A DNA stretch of 64,000 bases from Streptomyces parvus (GTDB taxonomy: Bacteria > Actinomycetota > Actinomycetes > Streptomycetales > Streptomycetaceae): NCBI RefSeq assembly GCF_014648875.1, contig NZ_BMRY01000006.1:1-64000 (forward strand), in the 5' to 3' direction. The notes beneath the pieces are model-generated. The model did not search any database and was not told the origin of the DNA. It saw only the letters and a program-made list of their open reading frames with translations. Below, one piece after another: positions 17,265-29,688 of this stretch (the first letter of the stretch is position 1; the number at the start of each line of letters is the position of its first letter). The position numbers were made by a program, and so were the translations under genes.

Positions 17265-17735
17265 TTGAGTACGCAGGAACGCGGGGGCGCGGCGGCATCG
17301 GCTGCCGCGCGGCCGGAAGCCGCGGAGGGGGCACGGGTCCCGCGGCAGTTGTGGGTGGAGGAGCCGGCCTCGAAGCGGCGCATGCCCGATGCGGTGCGGA
17401 CGGCCGCCGTGCGCGCCGTGCTGATCATGTCGGTGACGATCATCCAGGCGATGGTCGCCTTTCTGAGCACGTTGACCGGCTCCTGGCTGGCCTTCCCGAT
17501 GGTGCTCAGCAGTGTGGCCAGCACGGTGGTCGCCACCTGGGCGGTGCTCGACGTATGGGTGACCCGGCAGGTGTGGAACCAGCGCAACGGCGTGGTGTCC
17601 GTGCCGAGCAGCACGGCCCGTCAGATACGTCGTGAGCGGCGCCGGTCCCGCCGGGCCGAGCGGGCGGCCGAGCGGGACGGCACGGGCGGTGGCATAGGCG
17701 GCCGCCGGAGCGCCGGCGGCCTCTCCCGCGCCTGA
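17265..17735 (+). CDS. hypothetical membrane protein with two TM helices
   Basis: I do not recognise a named family. The protein (156 aa from TTG 17265) has an Ala/Glu-rich N-terminus and a basic SKRRMPDAVRTAAVRA stretch. Two hydrophobic helices follow (about 50-70 and 76-95 from this start), then a very Arg-rich cytoplasmic tail with RRERRRSRRAERAAERD. TTG 17265 has GGGGAG 9 nt upstream; ATG 17190 with AGGA is the alternative and would add 25 residues. It is convergent with the SMC-like gene and divergent from the conservon, so it may be co-controlled with cvn, but nothing proves this. Confidence 0.75.
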   Translation: MSTQERGGAAASAAARPEAAEGARVPRQLWVEEPASKRRMPDAVRTAAVRAVLIMSVTIIQAMVAFLSTLTGSWLAFPMVLSSVASTVVATWAVLDVWVTRQVWNQRNGVVSVPSSTARQIRRERRRSRRAERAAERDGTGGGIGGRRSAGGLSRA

Positions 17736-17813
17736 CGGGCACTGCCCGCGCTCGAACGGCCGGCGGCCGTGGTCGGCCCGGCGGGCAGCCGCCCGCTGCT
17801 CCCGGTCCGGCGG

Positions 17814-20800
17814 TTACGCCTCGGTCTCCGGGGTGGCCGGGGTCTCGGCGGTGGTCTGCTCGCTCCGTTTGAACATCCGGGTCGCCGTGATCTCGCCGTG
17901 GACCGTCTCGCCCTCCGGGTCCTGCTGCGGCAGACCGGGCCGCAGATGCTCCTCCACGCTGATGTACTTCAGCCCGGCCCTCAGGTCGGCGTCGTTGCGC
18001 AACCGGATGACGAGGGGGAACTCGGCAAGCGCGGTCGTGTCGAACAGGCCGGTCGTGTAGAGGAGTTGGACGCCCAGCGCGTCCGACACGGCCCGCTGGA
18101 GCTCCAGCAGATACGTGGCGTTGGCGCGGCCGATCGGGTTGTCGAGGAACAGGGTGCCCGCGTGCCGGTGGCGGTCGCGGCCCCGGTCGTTGCTGCGCAG
18201 CGCGGCCATCGTGCAGTAGAGGGCGATGGCCGCGGTGAGCAGCTGGCCGCCGGAGAAGACGTCGCCCATCTGCCCGACGGGTACGCGCTCGGCGCGCAGC
18301 ACGGCGTCCGGCTTCAGGATCTCCACCGCGATGCCCTTGGGCCGCAGGGCCGCCTCGACCCCCCGCAGCAGCAGGGACATGCCGTCCCGCCGCAGATCGG
18401 AGTTCTTCTTCAGGGCGGCGCTGGTGGCCTCGTCGATGACCTCGCCGAGGCGCTCGGTGAGGGTGGCCTGGTCGGGTTCCTCGAAGCGGATGCGGAGGAA
18501 TTCCTGCCCCGACCACTCCCCCAGTCCTTCGGGGAGCTGGGACAGCCGCTGGGCGGAGCGCAGGGTGGTGAGCGCCGACTCGACGAGTCCGCGCAGCCGG
18601 TCGACGATCGAGTCGCGGTTGCGCTCCAGCTGGACGAGCTCGTCGGTGAGGACGCGCAGCCGGGGGGCGAAGGCGTCGGCCCACTTGCGGGCGTGCTCGG
18701 GCAGCGCGGAGGCGGGCAGTTCGCGGATCTGCTGGCGGGCGGGGGTGCGGACCTGTTCGTACCGGGTGGAGTTGGCGTGTCGGACGAGGATGTCGCTCGC
18801 TTCCCTCACGGCGCTTTCGGCGGCCGACAGGTCGGCGTTGCAGCCGCGCAGGGAGCGGCGGGACTCGGCGGCGGACTGCCGGGCCTCCTCCAGACTGCCG
18901 GGGTACGGGTCGGGGCCCTCGGTCTCCTCTTCAGCGCCGTGGTCGCGCAGGAGGTCCCGCAGGAGGGCCGCGGTCTCGTCGAAGCCGCCGGCGGAGTCCT
19001 CGGCGGTGCGGTGGGCGTGCAACAGCTCGCTGTGGGCGGCGCGGGCGGTGTCCAGGGTGGCGGTGGCGTCGGCCAGTTCGGCGTTGGCGGTACGCAGGAG
19101 GGCCTGGGCCCCTTCGGCGTCGGCCGGGACCAGGTCGTCCGGCAGCTCGGTGTGGTGGGGGCGGTCGTCGTCGGGGGCGAGCCGTTCGGCTTCGCCGCGC
19201 AGCCGTCCCAGGTGCTCGCTGGCGTTGGAGGCGCGGGTCTCCAGGAGCTGGACGTGTGCTTCGGCGCGGGCGGCGGCGGCCTGGCGGGACGGGCCGTCGG
19301 CTCCGTCGGTCCCTTCCAGGAGCTGGGCGGCGCGGGTGCGGACCTTGTTGGTGAGGCGGTCCAGCTCGGCCAGGGCGGCGCTCTCGTCGCTCTCGGCGCG
19401 GGCCTGTTCGGCGCGCAGGTCGGCGCCGACGCCGACCTTCTCGTACAGCTGGGACGCGGCCCGGTAGGCCTCGCGCAGGGTGGGCAGGGCGGTGCGGGCC
19501 TTCGCCTCGTCCTCCTCGGGGAGGACTTCGGGGACGCCGGCGATCTCAGCACGCTCGGCCCGCAGGGCGCGGGCGGTGCGGTGGGCGTCGTCCCCGGCGC
19601 GCTGGGCGGCGCGTCGGTCCTCGTCGGCGGCGCGGGCGAGGTCGAGGCAGACGGCGGCGCGGGCCTCGGACTCGGCGGCCTCGTCGGCCAGTTCGCGCAG
19701 GCGGGCCTGCCAGCCGGAGCGCTCGCGGAGCCGGTGGGCGAGTCCCGCGAGGGCGTCGGCGGCGCGGCGGGCCCGCTGGGCGGCCTCCTGGCGTTCGTCG
19801 CGGACCCGGGCGGTGTCGGCGGCGGCCTCGTCGGCCTCGGCACGGGCGGTGCGGGCCTCGGCGAGGACTGCTTCGGCGCTCTCGGCTGCCGTACGGGCGG
19901 TGGCGGCGGCCTCGGCCAGTTCGGCGAGCATGCCGGGCGGGCAGTCGGCACGCCACGAGCCGATGCGTGAGGCGAGGGCGCGGTCGCCGGAGAGGCGGGC
20001 GGCCAGCGTCCGGATGTCCTCGTCGCGGGCGGCGGCGCGGCTGCGCAGCGCGTGGCGCTCCTCGTCGGCGGCGTGTTCGTCGTGCATGGCCGGGTTCGGC
20101 GGGACGAGGAAGACGCCGTCGCTCGCGGACTCCGAGCCGGTGCCGGGGGCCGGGACGGGGGCGAGGAGAGCGGCGGCGGTTCCGACGGCGACGGCCGAGC
20201 GGGGCAGCAGGGCGGCCCCGGCGAGGACTTCACGGGCGCGGGTGTGGGCGTCGGGGTCGGTGATGACGACGCCGTCGACGAGTTCGGGGCGGGCGGCGAG
20301 GACGGCGGCGTGGTCGGCGGGGTCGACGGCCTGCGCGAGGTAGCGCCAGCCGGGCAGGGCGGGGATGCCGTGCTCGCCGAGATATTCGACGGTGGCCAGG
20401 ACGTCGGGGCCGGGCGGCAGCAGCCCGCCCTCGCCGAGCGCGCCGAGGATGCGGGCGTCGTCGGCGGCGGCGGTGCGCAGGTCGAAGAGGCGGCGTTCGG
20501 CGGCGGCGACGGACTGATCGAGGAGGTCGCGCAGTTCGTCGGCGCTGCGGTCGAACTCCTCGGCGGTCAGGGGCTGCTGGGCGTTGGCCGGCTGGTCGGC
20601 GAGAGCGACGGCGCGGTCCGGGGAGGAGTCCGGCGCGGTGCCCGTGCCGTCGCTCCGGTGGCCGGTCGTCGTGGTGTCGTCGCCGGTGGGGGTGGTGCGG
20701 GCGGTGCCCTGGTCCTGGCCCGGCGTCCCGTCCAAGGACTCCCGGCGAGGGTGCGGGACGCCGGTGCCCGAGGGCAGGCCGAGCAGGTCCGCGAGGCGGG

Positions 20801-22613
20801 GGTCGGCGGCGATCGACGCGGCGGCCAGGTGCTCGTCCTCGTAAGCCCGCTCCGCGGCCTTGGCGCCGTCGGCGGCGCGGGCGGCGGCCAGTTCGGCGCG
20901 GCTCTCGGCGGCGGCCGCCTCGCGGGCGGTGTCGGCGGCGGAGCGGGCGGCTTCACGGGCGGTGTCCCAGGCGGCGACGGCGGACTGTTCGGCGTCGCTG
21001 GCGGCGAGGGCCGCGCGGGCGGGGTCGGCGTCGGGCGCGGTGTCGTCGAGCCAGCCGGCCCGGACGGCTTCGGCGGTCTCCTGGCCGACCTCGGCGAGGC
21101 GCTGGCGCAGATGCCCCGCCTCGCTGCGGGCGCGCTGGGCCTCGGTGGCGGCGACCGTCGCGTCCCGGTGGGCGCGTTCACCGGTGGCCTGGAGGGTGTC
21201 GGAGCGCTCCTCCTCCTCGTTGGCGAGGCGTTCGCCCTCCTCGGCGGCCTTGTGCAGGGCGCGGACGAGGTCGGTGGCGGCGGCGGAGCGGGCGGCGAGG
21301 GCGGGGGCGGCGTCGCGTTCGGCCTCGCGGATGGCGGCGGCGACCCTGGCGGAGCGGTCGGCGGCGGCGCGGTGGCGCAGGACGGCTTCGGCGGCCTGCC
21401 AGGCGGAGTGCAGGGTGCGGGCCTCGACCAGCTCCTTGCGTCCTGCGGTGGCGCTCTTCTCGGCGGCGGTCAGGGCCAGTGAGGCGTGCCGGTAGGCCAG
21501 TTCGGCGGCGATCAGGGCGCGGCGGCCCCGGGTCGACTCGGCTTCGGTGACGGTGTGGGCGGCGGCGGTGACGCGTTCGGCCAGCTCGGCGGTGCGGCCG
21601 CGCTCCTCGGCGGCACGGGCGGAGAGCCGGCGGGCCAGGGTGCGGGTGCGGCGCTCGGCCCCGGCGTGGATGTCGCGGGCCCGGGTGCGGGTGTCGGTGG
21701 CCTCGACGATCCGGCCGAGGAGGTCGACGGAGCCCGCGGTGAAGTCGCGTTCGGCGGTCAGCTCGGCTCGGCGGCCCAGTTTGTTGCCGAAGCCGCTGAC
21801 CAGGTCGGCGAGCCCGTCGGTGTCGCGGGTGTCGGTGACGGCGCGGAGCAGGAGGTCGGTGAAGTCGGAGTCCTTCTTCACCGCGAAGAGGCCGGCGGCC
21901 TCGCCCTCGTCGGCGTTCATCTCGCGCTGGTAGCGGAAGAGTTCGGGGTCGAGGCCGAGGTCGCCGAGGTGTTCGTTCCAGCGGTCGTGGATCTCTTCCC
22001 AGTGCACGTCGAGGTGCGCGTAGAACTTGCCCGCGTCCGTCAGCGCGTCGCGGAAGCCCTTCATGGTGCGCCGCCTGCCTCGGGCGCCGGAGACGCCTTC
22101 GGCGGGGCGGCCCACGGCGGAGGCCTCGGCGACGGGCAGGCTGTCCAGGCTGAGCCCGGGTCCGGGCCGGAACGAATACCAGGCCTCGGCGAACTTGCGC
22201 GGGTCGTTGGAGACCTGGCGGCCCCGCCATTCGCTGACCTTGCCGACGACGACGCACTCCCCGGTGAGGGTGTGCTGCCACTCCAGGGCGACGTGCCCGC
22301 AGTCGTCGGCCAGGAGGAACTTGCGCAGCACGCCGGAGCTGGCCCCGCCGAGGGTGTTGCGGTGGCCGGGGAGCATCACCGAGAAGATCAGCTTGAGCAG
22401 GACGGACTTGCCGCCGCCGTTCTCCAGGAAGAGGACGCCCGCGGGCGCGGGGCGGCGGGGCGGGCCGACCGGCTCGTCCTCGAAGAACTCCGCCTGGGCG
22501 GGGGCGGGGTTGGGGACGGGTGCGCCGACGCCGCGCAGGTCGAGGACGGTGTCGGCGTAGCGCGCACCGGCAGGCCCGATGGAGTAGAGGCGGACCCGGG
22601 ACAACTCGTACAT
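17814..22613 (-). CDS. SMC-like ATPase (MukB/MksB/JetC-like)
   Basis: A 1,599-aa protein with SMC architecture. The N-terminal P-loop is ENGGGKS (residues 64-70), followed by long Ala/Glu/Arg coiled coil. A Thr/Gly-rich low-complexity linker (about 618-658) precedes a globular hinge-like region (about 720-845) and a second coiled coil. At the C-terminus are the ABC signature FSGGQ (about 1453) and Walker B LFLDN (Asp1491). The first P-loop glycine is Leu63, and the residue after the Walker B Asp is Asn rather than Glu; both may be family traits. It is the third gene of an operon with kleisin-like and winged-helix proteins. It probably acts on chromosome or plasmid DNA by loop extrusion. The distance to any characterised SMC is unknown. 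Confidence 0.85.
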   Translation of the reverse strand: MYELSRVRLYSIGPAGARYADTVLDLRGVGAPVPNPAPAQAEFFEDEPVGPPRRPAPAGVLFLENGGGKSVLLKLIFSVMLPGHRNTLGGASSGVLRKFLLADDCGHVALEWQHTLTGECVVVGKVSEWRGRQVSNDPRKFAEAWYSFRPGPGLSLDSLPVAEASAVGRPAEGVSGARGRRRTMKGFRDALTDAGKFYAHLDVHWEEIHDRWNEHLGDLGLDPELFRYQREMNADEGEAAGLFAVKKDSDFTDLLLRAVTDTRDTDGLADLVSGFGNKLGRRAELTAERDFTAGSVDLLGRIVEATDTRTRARDIHAGAERRTRTLARRLSARAAEERGRTAELAERVTAAAHTVTEAESTRGRRALIAAELAYRHASLALTAAEKSATAGRKELVEARTLHSAWQAAEAVLRHRAAADRSARVAAAIREAERDAAPALAARSAAATDLVRALHKAAEEGERLANEEEERSDTLQATGERAHRDATVAATEAQRARSEAGHLRQRLAEVGQETAEAVRAGWLDDTAPDADPARAALAASDAEQSAVAAWDTAREAARSAADTAREAAAAESRAELAAARAADGAKAAERAYEDEHLAAASIAADPRLADLLGLPSGTGVPHPRRESLDGTPGQDQGTARTTPTGDDTTTTGHRSDGTGTAPDSSPDRAVALADQPANAQQPLTAEEFDRSADELRDLLDQSVAAAERRLFDLRTAAADDARILGALGEGGLLPPGPDVLATVEYLGEHGIPALPGWRYLAQAVDPADHAAVLAARPELVDGVVITDPDAHTRAREVLAGAALLPRSAVAVGTAAALLAPVPAPGTGSESASDGVFLVPPNPAMHDEHAADEERHALRSRAAARDEDIRTLAARLSGDRALASRIGSWRADCPPGMLAELAEAAATARTAAESAEAVLAEARTARAEADEAAADTARVRDERQEAAQRARRAADALAGLAHRLRERSGWQARLRELADEAAESEARAAVCLDLARAADEDRRAAQRAGDDAHRTARALRAERAEIAGVPEVLPEEDEAKARTALPTLREAYRAASQLYEKVGVGADLRAEQARAESDESAALAELDRLTNKVRTRAAQLLEGTDGADGPSRQAAAARAEAHVQLLETRASNASEHLGRLRGEAERLAPDDDRPHHTELPDDLVPADAEGAQALLRTANAELADATATLDTARAAHSELLHAHRTAEDSAGGFDETAALLRDLLRDHGAEEETEGPDPYPGSLEEARQSAAESRRSLRGCNADLSAAESAVREASDILVRHANSTRYEQVRTPARQQIRELPASALPEHARKWADAFAPRLRVLTDELVQLERNRDSIVDRLRGLVESALTTLRSAQRLSQLPEGLGEWSGQEFLRIRFEEPDQATLTERLGEVIDEATSAALKKNSDLRRDGMSLLLRGVEAALRPKGIAVEILKPDAVLRAERVPVGQMGDVFSGGQLLTAAIALYCTMAALRSNDRGRDRHRHAGTLFLDNPIGRANATYLLELQRAVSDALGVQLLYTTGLFDTTALAEFPLVIRLRNDADLRAGLKYISVEEHLRPGLPQQDPEGETVHGEITATRMFKRSEQTTAETPATPETEA

Positions 22614-22679
22614 GGCGGCGGACTCTCGTCGTTCGGTGAGCGGGGGTGGAGCGGCGGGGGGTGTGCGGGTCGGTCGGGG

Positions 22680-23666
22680 TCAGGAGTGGAAGGGCAGGCC
22701 CGCGTCGGCGGCCAGCTCCACGCTGTCGGGGTCGGGCGGCGGCAGCAGGGTGGCGGAGCCGTCGGTGACGGGGACGACGCCGAGCTCCAGCAGTTCCGCC
22801 ATGGCGGCGCTGCCCGCCAGGTCACGGACCTGGAGCTGGTAGCGGGCGGTGGTGCGGTAGGCGCCGCCCGCGTCGTCGCCGGTGCGCTGGAGGAAGCCGG
22901 AGTCGGTGAGGAAGGCGACGGCCTTGCCGATGATGCCGGTGGTGGATCCGGCGAGCCGGCGCGCGTCCTTGGTGGCGCCGGTGGAGCTGCGGCGCGCGTA
23001 GATCCGCCAGCCGGCTTCGAGCCCGGGGGCGTCGCTGACGGGGTCGGTGTTGTCGCCCTGCTCCTCGGCGCGCTCCTCCAGCCGTCGGCAGGCCTGGCGT
23101 ACGAAGGCGTCGACGCCGTTGACCGTGATGCGGCCGATGTACGCGTCGTCGGCGAGGTCCTCGGGGCGGGGGAAGGCGAGGGCGGCGACGGCGAGGTGGG
23201 CGAGGCCGTGCAGGAAGCGGTCGGCGGCGTCGGAGGAGGCGCGGCGGGCGTAGTCGCCCATGCGGACGGCGAAGACGGAGTCCTCGCCCGCCGTGACGGC
23301 CATCCCGGCGCGCGGGGAGACCTCCAGGACGACGAGGCCGAGGCCGGTGGCGACGGCGTCGGCGAGCCGGGCGAAGGCGCTCTCCTCCCGGTAGCGCCGC
23401 AGGAGGTCGGCGTATTCGGCGTCACGGGCGGGCAGCAGCTTGGGCTGGAGCCCGAAGGAGACGAGCCGGGCGGCGTCAGCGGCGTCGGCCGGGGTGACGG
23501 CGGTCTGTCCGGCGGGCTCGGCGGCGTGTGGAGAGCCGGGGTACGGAGAGGTGTGCGCGGAGTCGGGCCCGTACGCCGTGGAGGGAGCCGCGTACGTCGT
23601 GGCGGGGCCGGTGTGCGCGGAGGGCTCGGTCCACGCGTCGGGGTGCTCGGCGTCGTGGTCGCTCAC
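22680..23666 (-). CDS. winged-helix KITE-like subunit of SMC complex (MukE/JetB-like)
   Basis: A 328-aa protein with a low-complexity N-terminus (about 1-55, rich in Pro, Ala, His). Two predicted alpha/beta winged-helix regions follow (about 60-210 and 225-310). The second contains TGIIGKAVAFLTDSGFLQRTGDDAGGAYRTTARYQ, split here by description only. Size and position between a kleisin-like gene and an SMC gene match the MukE/MksE/JetB role, inferred mainly from context. Start GTG 23666 has GAGGAG 8 nt upstream. It lies 100 bp after the kleisin-like gene and 66 bp before the SMC-like gene on the same strand. Confidence 0.75.
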   Translation of the reverse strand: MSDHDAEHPDAWTEPSAHTGPATTYAAPSTAYGPDSAHTSPYPGSPHAAEPAGQTAVTPADAADAARLVSFGLQPKLLPARDAEYADLLRRYREESAFARLADAVATGLGLVVLEVSPRAGMAVTAGEDSVFAVRMGDYARRASSDAADRFLHGLAHLAVAALAFPRPEDLADDAYIGRITVNGVDAFVRQACRRLEERAEEQGDNTDPVSDAPGLEAGWRIYARRSSTGATKDARRLAGSTTGIIGKAVAFLTDSGFLQRTGDDAGGAYRTTARYQLQVRDLAGSAAMAELLELGVVPVTDGSATLLPPPDPDSVELAADAGLPFHS

Positions 23667-23766
23667 GGCTGGGACTCCTCGGTACGGACGTGGTGCGGGT
23701 GCGGAGGGCGGGCTGGGCCGGCCGCGACGGGAGAGGCGGCGGAGGGCGCGGGGCGGGCGGGGCCGG

Positions 23767-25296
23767 TCACGAGGCCTCCTGGCGGTCGGCGGCCATGCCG
23801 ACGGCGTCCAGCAGCGCGGTGCCCACGATGAGGTCGGCGCCGCCGAACTCGGGGTCGTCCAGCTCCGCACCGTCGTCCACGGCGAAGAGCAGGCGCCGCT
23901 CGCCCTGGCGGTAGGCGGTGCCGACGGGCGGGCTGGCGGCGTGGACGGCGAGCAGGGCGACCAGGTACGGCAGGTCGGTGTCGCCGGTGCGTCGGGCCTC
24001 GGCGAGCAGTCCGGAGAGCCGGCGCGGGGCGTCGTGCTCCAGGTCGAGCAGGGTCATGGCGCGGGCGAGCTGCTCCTCGCTGAACCGGCTGTCGTCGGGG
24101 GTGGCGATCAGATCGGGCTCGGGCATCTCCGCGCCCAGGTGCTCGCGCTCCAGCGGCGGGGTGAGCAGCAGGTCGACCAGGTCCCCGATCCGTACGGAGG
24201 TGGGGGTGCGCAGTCCGGTGCCGTGGGCGAAGAACGCGTCGGTGGCCCGGGTGGACTGCTCGACGGGGAGCGGGAGGAGCGGGGCGAGGAGCTGCCCGTA
24301 CAGATCGAGGCCCGCGTGGGGGGCCGGCGGCGCGAAGGCCTGCCGGTCCTGCTCCGCGCGGAAGAGGGGGCCCGCCTCCAGCAGCCGGGACTGGAGCTGG
24401 GTGTGGCGGCGGATGCAGTCCTTGACGATGTCGACGAGCTCGGCGGCCCGGCGCTTGTGCTCGGGGTCCTCGGCCTCGTCGCGGGCCTTGCGGATGTTGG
24501 TGAGGATCGCGTTCTCGTGGCGGTAGCGGTCGGCCACGTGGTCGAGGGCCTCGGCGATCATGTCCGGGACGGTGTGGAGCCAGTCGACGGCGCGGACGTT
24601 GCGCCGGGTCGCCTCCAGGGTGCGGCGCAGGGTCTCGGCGTACTGCACGGTGCGGTAGCGGGCCTGTTCGGCGGCGAGCTGGGCGTCGGCGAGGCGGCCC
24701 CGGCTGATGAGGACCTCCAGCTTCACCTCGGCGGCGATCTGGGCGCTGGTGACATCGGTGTCCAGCGCGCCGACGAGGACGTTGACCGCTTCGTCGGTGG
24801 CGCGGAGGTAGACCGTGCCACCGTGGCCGGGGACCTCCTCGATCAGCTTGAAGTCGTAGTCGCGGCGGACGTAGACCCCGTCGGTGTTGAAGGTGCCGTA
24901 GACCGCGCGGAAGCCGCGGTCGACGCTGCCGACGTTGATCAGGTTCTCCAGGACCCAGCGGGCGACCCGTTCGTGCTCGGCGACGGGGCGGTCGGGGGCC
25001 TGGGCGGCGACGCGGGGCAGCAGCCTGGCCACTATCTGGTCGTGGTCGGCCCCGGTGTCGAAGTCCATGTTGAGCGTGACGTGGTCGATCGCGGCGAGGG
25101 CGACCTCCGCCATGGCGTACACCGTGTACTCGCCGGCCAGATTCGCCTTGCGGACGTCCAGGTCGTGCAGCGGCGCCGTGCACGCCAGCGCGCGCAGCCG
25201 CCGCGAGAGCCCCTCGTCGGCGGCGGGGCCCGGGGCAGGCCGCGGCCCCGCGCTGAGCTGCGGCGCAGCGGTGTCCGTGTTGGCAGGCGAAGTCAC
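23767..25296 (-). CDS. kleisin-like subunit of SMC complex (MukF/JetA-like)
   Basis: A 509-aa, largely helical protein. The first third reads as a helical/winged-helix domain with DYDFKLIEEVPG, the middle is long amphipathic helix (about 190-300), and the C-terminal third is another folded domain. As the first gene of the SMC operon it fits the kleisin (MukF/MksF/JetA) position. The assignment rests on length, helical content and synteny, not on a motif I can point to. GTG 25296 is used: a TAATCT -10 box sits 7 nt upstream, so the mRNA may be leaderless. TTG 25326 is the alternative. No JetD/TOPRIM nuclease gene is adjacent on either side. Confidence 0.75.
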   Translation of the reverse strand: MTSPANTDTAAPQLSAGPRPAPGPAADEGLSRRLRALACTAPLHDLDVRKANLAGEYTVYAMAEVALAAIDHVTLNMDFDTGADHDQIVARLLPRVAAQAPDRPVAEHERVARWVLENLINVGSVDRGFRAVYGTFNTDGVYVRRDYDFKLIEEVPGHGGTVYLRATDEAVNVLVGALDTDVTSAQIAAEVKLEVLISRGRLADAQLAAEQARYRTVQYAETLRRTLEATRRNVRAVDWLHTVPDMIAEALDHVADRYRHENAILTNIRKARDEAEDPEHKRRAAELVDIVKDCIRRHTQLQSRLLEAGPLFRAEQDRQAFAPPAPHAGLDLYGQLLAPLLPLPVEQSTRATDAFFAHGTGLRTPTSVRIGDLVDLLLTPPLEREHLGAEMPEPDLIATPDDSRFSEEQLARAMTLLDLEHDAPRRLSGLLAEARRTGDTDLPYLVALLAVHAASPPVGTAYRQGERRLLFAVDDGAELDDPEFGGADLIVGTALLDAVGMAADRQEAS

Positions 25297-25303
25297 GTGG
25301 GAC

Positions 25304-25309
25304 AGATTA
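25304..25309 (-). promoter_or_regulatory. candidate -10 box for the SMC operon (leaderless)
   Basis: On the minus strand TAATCT lies 7 nt before GTG 25296, which would place the transcription start at the first base of the start codon. No good ribosome site precedes that GTG; GAGGA is 15 nt away. A matching -35 is not clear. Confidence 0.45.
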
Positions 25310-25366
25310 GGTCCTCGCACTGACAACGGTCGAAACGGCGTTTATGCGACCGGTCCCGTACGGGGG

Positions 25367-28996
<3,630 letters not shown>

Positions 28997-29054
28997 GGCG
29001 CCATTCTGTGCCCGCGCCCATGACCTCGCAGGAGCGGAAGTACTGGCGGGGCTC

Positions 29055-29627
29055 TCAGTCCAGGAAGAGCGCCGCCAGCCGGGGCAGCCGCCTGCGGTTC
29101 GCCTCGTCGTCCTCGGCGTCCCAGCTCTCGCCCTCCGGTGCCGCCGGGCGTATCCGCTCGCGCAGCGCCGCCTCCACCGCCGCGTCGAGCGAGTCGGTCT
29201 CGCCCCGGACACGCCGGTAGGCCTCGGTCACCGGCGCGCTCAGCGACTCGTATCCGATCCAGCCTCGCTCGCCTCGGCCCATCCGGACCACCACCGGCAG
29301 ACCGGCCAGGGAGTCGGGATCGGCGACCGCCCGGGTGAAGGTCTCCCGCCCGAGCAGGGCGAGCCCGTCGCGGAAGTCCATGAAGCCGTCGTCGCCGCAG
29401 CCGCCCTCGATGAGGTAGGCCGCGTTCCAGACGGGCCACCGGTAGGCGGAATCGGTCACCCCGACCGCCGTGACGGCGAACGCCGCTATCCGTTCCGGCT
29501 CCAGGGCGGCGAGCACGTCCGTCAGCGCGCCCGGCAGCGGATCGTCGGGCGCGTCCCGGTCGTCCGCCCGGTCCCCGACAACGTCACGAGCCCGTTCGAC
29601 GAGCCCCCACCACTCGTTGCTGTCCAT
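29055..29627 (-). CDS. DUF4240 protein
   Basis: The 190-aa acidic, soluble protein matches the DUF4240 pattern: an N-terminal WW-containing helix (NEWWGLVERARD), a central region with AAYLIEGGCGDDGFMDFRDGLALLG, and a Tyr-rich ESLSAPVTEAYRRV segment. The family has no established biochemical role; members are common in Streptomyces and sometimes lie near polymorphic toxin immunity genes, but no toxin is visible here. It is separated from the upstream HEAT gene by a strong terminator. Confidence 0.82.
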   Translation of the reverse strand: MDSNEWWGLVERARDVVGDRADDRDAPDDPLPGALTDVLAALEPERIAAFAVTAVGVTDSAYRWPVWNAAYLIEGGCGDDGFMDFRDGLALLGRETFTRAVADPDSLAGLPVVVRMGRGERGWIGYESLSAPVTEAYRRVRGETDSLDAAVEAALRERIRPAAPEGESWDAEDDEANRRRLPRLAALFLD

Positions 29628-29639
29628 GGGAAAAGCGTA

Positions 29640-29668
29640 GGAGGAGGGTCTGACAACGACCCTCCTCC
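29640..29668 (-). terminator. terminator after the HEAT-repeat gene
   Basis: A perfect 11-bp stem (29640-29650 with 29658-29668) has a 7-nt loop. On the minus strand it is followed by TACGCTTTT, a classical intrinsic terminator for the HEAT-repeat gene. It also lies just upstream of the DUF4240 start. Confidence 0.8.
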
Positions 29669-29688
29669 TCCGTTCTCGGTCCCTGGCC

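Noticed and set aside
17736..17813. A fourth (nuclease) gene downstream of the SMC-like gene
   Set aside because: Only 78 bp separate it from the convergent membrane protein gene, and no TOPRIM-like gene lies upstream either.
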